5,751 bases of DNA from positions 1 through 5,751 of the forward strand of contig SLKF01000294.1 of the NCBI GenBank assembly GCA_007134725.1, read 5' to 3'. The notes below the pieces were generated by a model. That model did no database searches. It worked only from the letters and a program-made list of their open reading frames with translations, and had not been told where the DNA came from. This document shows, piece after piece, positions 1 through 5,751 of the stretch (position 1 is the first letter of the stretch; every line of letters begins with the position of its first letter). Both the position numbers and the translations under genes were made by a program. The DNA is from Clostridiales bacterium. GTDB lineage: Bacteria; Bacillota; Clostridia; Peptostreptococcales; T1SED10-28.

Positions 1-24
1 ACGATTGGAGCCTATGAAAAGTAA
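1..24 (+). CDS. C-terminal end of an upstream gene (partial)
   Basis: Frame 1 reads T-I-G-A-Y-E-K and then a TAA stop at 22-24. The stop lies 31 bases before the ATG of the next gene, as expected inside an operon. The ending resembles the tails of small thioredoxin-like [2Fe-2S] proteins (HndB type) that often precede NuoF-like subunits in clostridial hydrogenase and formate dehydrogenase operons. That resemblance comes from memory of the family and from context, and seven residues cannot prove it. Frame 2 is also open to a TAA at 35-37, so the reading frame is not certain. Confidence 0.35.
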   Translation, partial: TIGAYEK

Positions 25-41
25 GGGACTAAACTAAGCGC

Positions 42-48
42 AAGGAGG
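42..48 (+). promoter_or_regulatory. Ribosome binding site that fixes the nuoF-like start
   Basis: AAGGAGG is a near-perfect Shine-Dalgarno sequence. It lies 7 bases before the ATG at 56 but only 1 base before the in-frame TTG at 50. Ribosome geometry therefore favours ATG 56, so a start called at TTG 50 would add two false residues. Confidence 0.85.
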
Positions 49-55
49 TTTGAAA

Positions 56-1852
56 ATGGAATTATATCGATCCCATATACTTGTATGTGGAGGGACCGGA
101 TGTGTATCTTCCGATTCCTTGAAAATTGAAGAACGTTTTAAAGAGCTGATTGAAAAAAATGATTTAAAACATGAAGCAAAAGTTGTAAAAACCGGATGTT
201 TCGGACTATGTGAAGCGGGACCAATTGTTATTGTTTATCCTGAGGGGGCTTTTTACAGCCAACTGAAGGTAGAAGATGTGGAAACCATCGTATCAGAGCA
301 TTTGGTAAAGGGAAGAATTGTTACGGACTTACTGTATAAAGAATCCTACAAAGAAGGAGAAATGCAGTCCCTTAACGATGTGGGCTTTTATAAGAAGCAA
401 GAACGGGTGGCTCTTAGAAACTGTGGGGTAATCAATCCCGAGGTTATTGAAGAATACATTGCCTATGACGGATATGAAGCCTTAGGACAAGTACTAACAG
501 AAATGAAGCCCGAAGAAGTTATTCAGATTCTTAAAGACTCGGGACTCCGAGGCCGGGGGGGCGGAGGATTTCCCACAGGACTGAAGTGGGACTTTACGGC
601 AAAAGCCGAGGGAGACCAGAAGTATGTTGCCTGTAATGCCGATGAAGGTGATCCCGGGGCCTTTATGGACCGTTCCGTATTAGAAGGGGACCCTCATGTA
701 GTGATCGAATCTATGGCCATTGCAGGATATGCTGTAGGAGCCAATAAAGGGTACGTCTATGTTCGAGCCGAGTATCCTATTGCGGTAAATCGCTTGCAAA
801 TTGCAATCGACCAGGCAAAAGAGATGGGACTGTTAGGCGAAAATATTTTTGGAACGGACTACAGCTTCGATATGGAAATCCGTCTTGGAGCCGGAGCCTT
901 CGTCTGTGGAGAGGAAACCGCATTAATTAAATCCATTGAAGGAAAACGGGGAATGCCGGTACCGAGACCACCCTTTCCAGCAGTGAAAGGACTTTTTGAT
1001 AAGCCCACCCTGCTGAACAATGTGGAAACCTATGCCAATATTCCTCAAATAATCCTGCGCGGAGCCGAGTGGTTTGCCAGTATTGGAACGGAAAAATCCA
1101 AAGGAACCAAGGTATTTGCCTTAGCCGGAAAAATCAACAATACAGGACTCTTAGAGATTCCCATGGGAACCACCCTTCGAGAAGCCATTTATGATGTAGG
1201 AGGCGGTATTCCCGGAGGAAAAGAATTTAAGGCGGTGCAAACCGGCGGACCTTCGGGAGGATGTATTCCCGCGGCCCATATCGACACCCCCATTGATTAT
1301 GATAACTTAATTGAATTAGGCTCTATGATGGGATCCGGCGGTATGATTGTTTTGGATGAGGATAACTGTATGGTGGATATCGCCCGGTTCTTCTTAGATT
1401 TTACCGTAGACGAGTCCTGTGGAAAATGCACCCCGTGTCGAGACGGCACGAAGAGAATGTTGGAGATGCTGGATAAAATCGCTGAGGGCAAAGGAACTCC
1501 TGAGGACCTGACAAAACTTGAAACCTTAGCCAAGACCATTAAAAATGCATCCCTTTGCGGTCTGGGTCAAACCGCACCGAATCCAGTGCTTTCCACACTG
1601 CACTATTTTATGGATGAATACGAAGCTCATGTTCATGAGAAACGATGTCCTGCAGGGGTTTGTAAAGCCTTGCTGAACTATATCGTAATTGAAGATAAAT
1701 GTAAAAAATGCGGAATTTGTGCAGCAAAATGTCCGGTGGACTGTATCAGCGGAACAAAAGGCAAAACCGTATACCATATTGATACGGAAAAATGTATCAA
1801 ATGTAATGCCTGTTTGGAAGCTTGTCCTTTTGACGCCATTAAAAAAGGGTAA
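56..1852 (+). CDS. nuoF: NuoF/HydB/HylB-type NAD(P)H- and FMN-binding iron-sulfur subunit
   Basis: This is the cytoplasmic diaphorase subunit, 598 residues, that exchanges electrons between NAD(P)H and Fe-S clusters through FMN. Domains in order: a thioredoxin-like [2Fe-2S] domain (about 1-95; Cys11, 16, 48, 52); the NuoF core with the glycine-rich nucleotide/FMN loop GLRGRGGGGF (163-172), the CNADEGDPGAFMDR segment (193-206) and the GAGAFVCGEE signature (278-287); an SLBB-like region; the [4Fe-4S] motif ESCGKCTPCR (Cys455, 458, 461, with Cys501); and a C-terminal 2x[4Fe-4S] ferredoxin (Cys549, 552, 555, 559 and 580, 583, 586, 590). The fused N- and C-terminal domains separate it from the shorter respiratory complex I NuoF and match HydB/HndC/HylB of soluble hydrogenases and bifurcating enzymes. 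The formate dehydrogenase gene lies 89 bases downstream, so I infer it is the NAD-linked partner of that enzyme rather than part of complex I. The symbol is the family name; hylB or hydB may be more apt. Confidence 0.93.
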   Translation: MELYRSHILVCGGTGCVSSDSLKIEERFKELIEKNDLKHEAKVVKTGCFGLCEAGPIVIVYPEGAFYSQLKVEDVETIVSEHLVKGRIVTDLLYKESYKEGEMQSLNDVGFYKKQERVALRNCGVINPEVIEEYIAYDGYEALGQVLTEMKPEEVIQILKDSGLRGRGGGGFPTGLKWDFTAKAEGDQKYVACNADEGDPGAFMDRSVLEGDPHVVIESMAIAGYAVGANKGYVYVRAEYPIAVNRLQIAIDQAKEMGLLGENIFGTDYSFDMEIRLGAGAFVCGEETALIKSIEGKRGMPVPRPPFPAVKGLFDKPTLLNNVETYANIPQIILRGAEWFASIGTEKSKGTKVFALAGKINNTGLLEIPMGTTLREAIYDVGGGIPGGKEFKAVQTGGPSGGCIPAAHIDTPIDYDNLIELGSMMGSGGMIVLDEDNCMVDIARFFLDFTVDESCGKCTPCRDGTKRMLEMLDKIAEGKGTPEDLTKLETLAKTIKNASLCGLGQTAPNPVLSTLHYFMDEYEAHVHEKRCPAGVCKALLNYIVIEDKCKKCGICAAKCPVDCISGTKGKTVYHIDTEKCIKCNACLEACPFDAIKKG

Positions 1853-1925
1853 AGGTTTAGGAAATTCATTTTCTGAAGAAATGAGAAAGACCTTAACAAT
1901 AGAAAAAGTGCGAAATGATTTTACG

Positions 1926-1932
1926 AAGGAGG
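1926..1932 (+). promoter_or_regulatory. Ribosome binding site of fdhF
   Basis: AAGGAGG lies 9 bases before the ATG at 1942 and supports that start. I see no terminator or clear promoter in the 89-base gap after the preceding stop, so co-transcription with the nuoF-like gene is likely. Confidence 0.8.
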
Positions 1933-1941
1933 CGAAAGTAA

Positions 1942-4617
1942 ATGGTGACCTTATCAATTAATGGTCAAAAGGTGGAAGTGGAAAAAGACAGTACCATATT
2001 GGAAGCAGCAAAAAAAATCGGTATTAAAATCCCCACTTTTTGCCATGATGAAAGATTAAAGCCCCATGGTTCCTGTAGAATTTGTGTGGTGGAAGTAAAT
2101 GGCGGAAGAAACCTTCCTACGGCCTGTGTAACTCCGGTTTATGAGGGAATGGAAGTGGAAACCGAAAGCGAAGATGTGGTAACCGCCCGAAAAGAGATTT
2201 TGGATCTTCTTTTAGCGGATCATCCCCTGGAATGTTTAACCTGTGAAAAAGCCGGAGAGTGTATCCTGCAGGACCTCTGCTATCAGTACGGTGTGGAAAA
2301 AACTTCCTATGACGGAGCAAGAAATCAGTATGAAATCGATCAGTCCAATGATTTTTATTACAGCGACCAGAATAAATGTATTAAATGCGGAAAATGTGTA
2401 ATGGTGTGTGACGAACTGCAGGAAACCCATGCCATCGGTTTTGCAGAAAGAGGGTTTGAAACCCATATTGCAACTCCTTTAGAAAGAGGACTTTCTGAGT
2501 CCACCTGTGTATCTTGTGGAAACTGTGTTTCCGTATGTCCGGTAGATGCCTTAGGATCGAAAAAGAAAACCAAGTTTCGATACTGGGAAGTGGAAAAAGT
2601 ACGGACCACCTGCTCATACTGTGGTGTGGGATGTCAAATGGATTTACTGGTAAAGGATAATAAGGTAGTGGAAGTGCAACCGGCGGACGGAGTGAATGAT
2701 AAAATGCTCTGTGTTAAAGGAAAGTTTGCTTTTGATTTCCTAAGCCATCCCGCACGACTGAAGATGCCTTTGGTTCGAAAAGACGGCAGACTTCAGGAAA
2801 CCAGCTGGGAAGAAGCCTATGATACCATTGTCGGAAAAATTAAAACCATTAAAGCCGAAAACGGTCCGGGGGCTTTTGCAGGACTTACCTCTGCAAGATG
2901 TAGTACGGAAGACAACTACATGATGCAAAAGTTTATGCGGGCAGCGATCGGAACCAACAGTGTGGACCACTGTGCACGACTCTGACATTCCTCTACCGTT
3001 GCAGGTCTTGCAACAACGTTTGGTAGTGGAGCAATGACAAATAGTGTGGAAGAAGTATTAACCTCTGACGTTCTTTTTGTAACGGGATCCAATACAACGG
3101 AAAATCATCCGGTTATCGGATCCAAAATGAAGCAAGCGGTAAAAAATGGGGCAAAACTCATTGTAGCGGATCCTCGGGAAATTGAGCTTGCTTATTATGC
3201 GGATGTATTTTTGCAGATTAAACCGGGAACCAGCCTGGCTCTTTCCAATGGATTAATGCATGTGATTTTGGAAGAGGGACTTCAGGATGATGCCTTTATT
3301 GAAGAGCGTACGGAAAACTTTGAAGCGTTAAAAACACTGGTTAAAGACTACACACCGGAAAGAGTAGCGGAAATTTGTGAAGTGGACGCAAAAGACATCA
3401 TAAAAGCGGCGAAAATTTACGGCGAAGGCGATCGTTCAGCGATTTACTACTGTATGGGAATTACCCAACACAGTACCGGTACGGAAAGTGTAATGAGTAT
3501 TGCAAACCTTGCCATGCTTACGGGAAATATCGGAAAAGAAGGTACGGGAGTAAATCCTCTACGAGGACAAAACAACGTTCAGGGAGCCTGTGATATGGGA
3601 GGACTTCCCAATGTCTATCCGGGATACCAGCCGGTGGCAAACCCTGATATCAAAAGGAAATTCGATCAAGCCTGGGGCGTGGATCTTTCCGATGAAAACG
3701 GTCTGACCCTTCCGGAAATGATGGATAATGCTCTTAGAAAAAGCTTGAAAATGATTTACATTATGGGTGAGAACCCCATGGTTTCCGATCCGGATACCAC
3801 CCACATTAAAAAAGCCCTGGAGAGTCTGGACTTTTTAGTGGTACAGGATATCTTCATGACAGAAACCGCAGAGCTTGCGGATGTAGTACTTCCGGCAACC
3901 GCCTATGCGGAAAAGGATGGTACCTTTGTCAATACGGAAAGACGGGTACAACGAATCCGAAAAGCCATCGATGCCCCGGGAGAAGCCAAGAATGACTGGG
4001 AAATCTTTATGAACCTGATGAACCGACTGGGTTATGAACAGACCTATGAAAGTGCATCGGAGATCATGGACGAAATTGCGACCGTAACTCCACAATACGC
4101 AGGAATAGACTACAGTCGTCTGGACGGAAACGGTCTACAATGGCCATGTCCTACGAAAACCCATGAAGGAACCAAGGTTTTACATGGGGAACGTTTTGCT
4201 CGCGGGTTGGGACTGTTTAAACCTTCGGAATATAGACCATCAGCAGAAGTTACCGATGAGGAGTACCCCATGATTATGACTACGGGCCGTGTGCTTTATC
4301 AGTATCATACCAGAACCATGACCGGAAAAACCGAAGGCCTGAACAACTTGGCTCCTGAGAGCTATATTGAAATCAGTCCGGAAGCTGCTCGGGTAAAAAA
4401 TATCGAAAGTGGAGATTTGATTAAAGTTTCCTCCCGACGAGGCTCGATTACGGTTAAAGCTAAGGTAACCGATAAAATTACGGGAAATACGGTATTTATT
4501 CCCTTCCACTGGGCAGAGGGAGCAGCAAATATTCTGACCAATGGCAGCGTGTTGGATGAATACTCTAAAATTCCTGAATTAAAGGTAAGTGCAGTAAATA
4601 TCGTAAAAGCATCTTAA
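1942..4617 (+). CDS. fdhF: Selenocysteine-containing formate dehydrogenase, NuoG-like N-terminus (in-frame TGA at 2983-2985)
   Basis: Catalytic subunit that interconverts formate and CO2 at a Mo- or W-bis-pterin centre in the cytoplasm; 891 residues when the TGA is read as Sec348. N-terminal electron-transfer region: [2Fe-2S] ferredoxin domain (Cys34, 45, 48, 62), a NuoG-type His-Cys3 [4Fe-4S] site (His94, Cys98, 101, 107), and a 2x[4Fe-4S] ferredoxin (Cys146, 149, 152, 156 and Cys189, 192, 195, 199). The molybdopterin oxidoreductase part starts near 220 with its own [4Fe-4S] site (Cys224, 227, 231, 257) and Lys259 in CVKG. The active site reads DHCARL-Sec-HSS, with His349 after Sec348. Arg541 in PLRGQNNVQGACDMG lies 193 residues after Sec, the same spacing as Sec140 to Arg333 in E. 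coli FDH-H. The C-terminal pterin-dinucleotide-binding domain runs from about 775 to the end. The reading frame is unbroken on both sides of the TGA, so this is one gene, not a nonsense-mutated pair. The neighbouring NuoF-like subunit suggests an NAD(P)-linked, perhaps ferredoxin-bifurcating complex (inference). Selenocysteine machinery must be encoded elsewhere. Confidence 0.96.
2983..2985 (+). other. Selenocysteine codon (TGA recoded, Sec348)
   Basis: The TGA is flanked in frame by H-C-A-R-L before and H-S-S-T-V-A-G-L-A after, which is the conserved active-site setting of Sec formate dehydrogenases (VxHCAR-U-H). Here selenocysteine is the metal ligand. In-frame homology continues straight through the codon, and a SECIS hairpin starts 7 bases after it. 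Confidence 0.95.
2993..3026 (+). promoter_or_regulatory. Bacterial SECIS element within fdhF
   Basis: This hairpin recruits SelB with Sec-tRNA to the UGA. Lower stem: CTACC (2993-2997) with GGTAG (3022-3026). Upper stem: GTTGCA (2998-3003) with TGCAAC (3009-3014), closing the loop GGTCT (3004-3008). Seven bases (3015-3021) are left unpaired on the 3' side between the two stems. The apical loop begins 18 bases after the TGA, and its GGUCU matches the loop of the E. coli fdhF element as I recall it. The element lies wholly in coding sequence, as usual for bacteria. Pairing was worked out by hand and no folding energy was computed. Confidence 0.9.
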
Positions 4618-4649
4618 GGCATAAGCTGAAATAGTTTGAGGATTCATTC

Positions 4650-4687
4650 AAAAACCCTGCAAGGAGTCAATCCTTGTGGGGTTTTTT
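4650..4687 (+). terminator. Rho-independent terminator after fdhF
   Basis: CAAGGA (4660-4665) pairs with TCCTTG (4671-4676) around a GTCAA loop. The stem extends through two G-T pairs into CCC/GGG and an A-run/T-run, ending in TTTTTT at 4682-4687. It begins 33 bases after the fdhF stop codon and should end the nuoF-fdhF transcript. The A-run on its 5' side could also make it act weakly on the opposite strand. Confidence 0.88.
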
Positions 4688-4690
4688 AGA

Positions 4691-4716
4691 CGATCTCCGT
4701 CTTAAGACGGAGATCG
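4691..4716. repeat. Perfect 26-bp palindrome between fdhF and the next gene
   Basis: Two 13-base arms, CGATCTCCGTCTT and AAGACGGAGATCG, are exact reverse complements with no spacer. It starts 3 bases after the terminator T-run. Neither strand has a T-run after it, so it is not a normal intrinsic terminator itself. A nested smaller dyad, AGACG (4688-4692) with CGTCT (4698-4702), could compete with the full hairpin. Possible roles are a protein-binding operator for the downstream gene, a transcript 3'-end stabiliser, or a copy of a dispersed intergenic repeat; the sequence does not decide between them. Confidence 0.85.
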
Positions 4717-4732
4717 AAAAGGACTTCAAGAG

Positions 4733-4761
4733 GTTTATTTATTTCCGGTTTTGATTATCAT
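4733..4761 (+). promoter_or_regulatory. Weak candidate promoter for the downstream gene
   Basis: TATCAT at 4756-4761 resembles a -10 box, with a poor -35-like GTTTAT/TTTATT about 17 bases upstream. It would place the transcript start near 4768, leaving a short leader that includes the ribosome binding site. The alternative pair TTGATT (4751-4756) and TATAAA (4775-4780, 18-base spacer) looks better as boxes, but it would start transcription at the ribosome binding site. A promoter is expected here because a terminator precedes the gene; its exact place is uncertain. Confidence 0.25.
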
Positions 4762-4781
4762 AAAGAGTAGGAAATATAAAC

Positions 4782-4787
4782 GGGAGG
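4782..4787 (+). promoter_or_regulatory. Ribosome binding site of the isoprenoid-synthase-like gene
   Basis: GGGAGG lies 8 bases before the ATG at 4796 and supports that start for the open frame that runs off the window. Confidence 0.7.
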
Positions 4788-4795
4788 GAAATAGG

Positions 4796-5751
4796 ATGAG
4801 AAAAGGGAACCATGGGAAGGTGATTTATCATTACCTGGATATTGATAAAATGTACCAACAAGCCCTAAGATTATGGGATGAAGCGGGAGAACCATGGACC
4901 GGAGAAATTCGAAAGTACACTGTAAAAGAAAAAAAAGAAAATGAACAGGCCTTACTTCAACTGATAGAGAAAATGGAAGGATCAAAATCCAGGGAGAAAT
5001 TAAAGAAAGTCCTGGGAACCTTTATATTGCAAGGTCCCCTTTTTTCCCGGGAAGGTAAAAAAATATTTGAAGATCCCGGTTTTTTTAAAAGTTCCGAGGA
5101 TTTCATCACAAAAGTTCGAAACTATGATCCTGAAATGCCTAAGGAAGATATCGGACAGGCATTTCGAAATGTATGGATTATGAACTTGCTGCAAAAAACC
5201 TTTGAGATCCCTGTGGAATGCACCGAAGGGGTTTTCGGATACAGTATGCTGTATCCCTATACGGATAACTTCATGGATGATCCGAAGATCAAAAGAGAGG
5301 AAAAACACTTAGCTTGTGAACGATTGCATCGACGGCTGCTAGGAGAGAAGGAACCGGCCAGGATAAGGGAAGAAGGTAAAATTTTTGATATGATTGAAAA
5401 AATTGAAGGGACTTTTTCAAGGGAATTATATCCTGCAGTGTTTGAGAGTCTTCTGTTTATTCACAATAGCCAGCGGGTAAGTTTGAAGCAGCAGTTTTCT
5501 GTCATTGGGGATAAATTCAGTGAAAATGTATGGATATCTGAACCACAGGAAAAGGAACATCCGGGAAAAGAAGTACAGGAAAAAATGCTTCTGGAAATCA
5601 GTTTTCTCAAAGGGGGAGCTTCGGTATTGGCCGACGGATATTTGGTGAAGGGTACCCTCAGTCAAGAGGAAAGAACCTTTTGCTTTAACTACGGTGTATT
5701 ATTACAAATGGCCGATGATTTACAGGATTCCAAAGAAGACTATGAAAATCG
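4796..5751 (+). CDS. Class I isoprenoid (polyprenyl) synthase-like protein, 3' end outside window
   Basis: The frame is open from the ATG at 4796 for 318 codons to the window edge with no stop, so it is partial. Two acid-rich motifs point to the class I isoprenoid synthase fold, in which aspartates bind Mg2+ and diphosphate. The first is YPYTDNFMDDP at 153-163, with Asp157, 161 and 162. The second is GVLLQMADDLQDSKED at 300-315, with Gln304 and Asp307, 308 and 311, close to the GxxxQxxDDxxD motif of trans-prenyltransferases. Lys272 in KGGAS precedes it, like the KT/KG segment of that family. The first motif departs from the usual DDxxD, and the N-terminal 150 residues, rich in charged residues, show no domain I recognise. 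No signal peptide or membrane segment is visible. It resembles proteins annotated only as class 1 isoprenoid biosynthesis enzymes; substrate and product are unknown. The preceding terminator separates it from the formate dehydrogenase operon. Confidence 0.75.
   Translation, partial: MRKGNHGKVIYHYLDIDKMYQQALRLWDEAGEPWTGEIRKYTVKEKKENEQALLQLIEKMEGSKSREKLKKVLGTFILQGPLFSREGKKIFEDPGFFKSSEDFITKVRNYDPEMPKEDIGQAFRNVWIMNLLQKTFEIPVECTEGVFGYSMLYPYTDNFMDDPKIKREEKHLACERLHRRLLGEKEPARIREEGKIFDMIEKIEGTFSRELYPAVFESLLFIHNSQRVSLKQQFSVIGDKFSENVWISEPQEKEHPGKEVQEKMLLEISFLKGGASVLADGYLVKGTLSQEERTFCFNYGVLLQMADDLQDSKEDYEN

Noticed and set aside
1700..1830. Separate ferredoxin gene at the end of the nuoF-like frame
   Set aside because: The 2x[4Fe-4S] domain is in frame with the NuoF core without a stop and lacks its own start signal; this fusion is normal in HydB/HylB-type proteins.
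1853..1941. Possible regulatory element in the 89-base gap between the two subunit genes
   Set aside because: Only 4-base dyads such as TTTC/GAAA were seen, with no terminator, riboswitch-like pairing or convincing promoter.
1689..1961. Open frame of 90 codons overlapping the end of the nuoF-like gene and the start of fdhF
   Set aside because: It is out of frame over the conserved ferredoxin domain, has no ribosome binding site, and its composition mirrors a shifted reading of the real gene. The shorter version from ATG 1881 (26 codons) also has no supporting signal.
2983..2985. TGA as a nonsense mutation making fdhF a pseudogene
   Set aside because: The codon sits exactly at the catalytic Sec position, a SECIS hairpin follows it, and the rest of the frame is intact.
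3034..4617. Apparent independent ORF starting at ATG 3034
   Set aside because: It is the continuation of fdhF after the Sec TGA. The 16 codons between the TGA and this ATG are in frame and conserved, and no ribosome binding site precedes ATG 3034.
4758..5665. Minus-strand open frames (4758-4985, 5000-5308, 5426-5665) opposite the last gene
   Set aside because: They are antisense shadows of the continuous + strand frame from 4796, which has a ribosome binding site and recognisable motifs. The minus-strand translations show no known domain.

Overview
The window looks like part of a strictly anaerobic, moderately low-GC Gram-positive genome, probably a clostridium-type Firmicute. The evidence is strong AAGGAGG-type ribosome binding sites, A-rich coding strands, a NuoF-type flavoprotein carrying extra ferredoxin domains, and a selenocysteine-containing formate dehydrogenase. 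The exact genus cannot be named from this sequence.

Layout, all on the + strand. Positions 1-24 are probably the last codons of an upstream gene, plausibly another small iron-sulfur subunit. Positions 56-1852 encode a 598-residue NuoF/HydB/HylB-type NADH- and FMN-binding subunit. It has an N-terminal thioredoxin-like [2Fe-2S] domain and a C-terminal 2x[4Fe-4S] ferredoxin. After an 89-base gap, positions 1942-4617 encode one 891-residue formate dehydrogenase. Its in-frame TGA at 2983-2985 is read as selenocysteine, directed by a SECIS hairpin immediately downstream. A plain ORF caller splits this gene into two false ORFs (1942-2985 and 3034-4617). A rho-independent terminator at 4650-4687 closes the operon and is followed by a perfect 26-bp palindrome at 4691-4716. 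From 4796 to the window end runs an open, 3'-truncated gene of at least 318 codons. It carries motifs of class I isoprenoid (polyprenyl) synthases and belongs to a separate transcription unit.

How the genes work together: the formate dehydrogenase has a NuoG/HydA-like N-terminal string of Fe-S clusters that can pass electrons from formate at the Mo/W-Sec site. The NuoF-like protein can pass them on to NAD(P)+ through FMN, with its extra clusters as possible ferredoxin exit points. This matches the general design of soluble NAD-dependent, possibly electron-bifurcating, formate dehydrogenases (the Hyl/FdhF2 type known from purine-fermenting clostridia). Bifurcation itself is inference. The parts are known families; the less ordinary points are the recoded TGA, the palindrome and the divergent prenyl-synthase-like gene.
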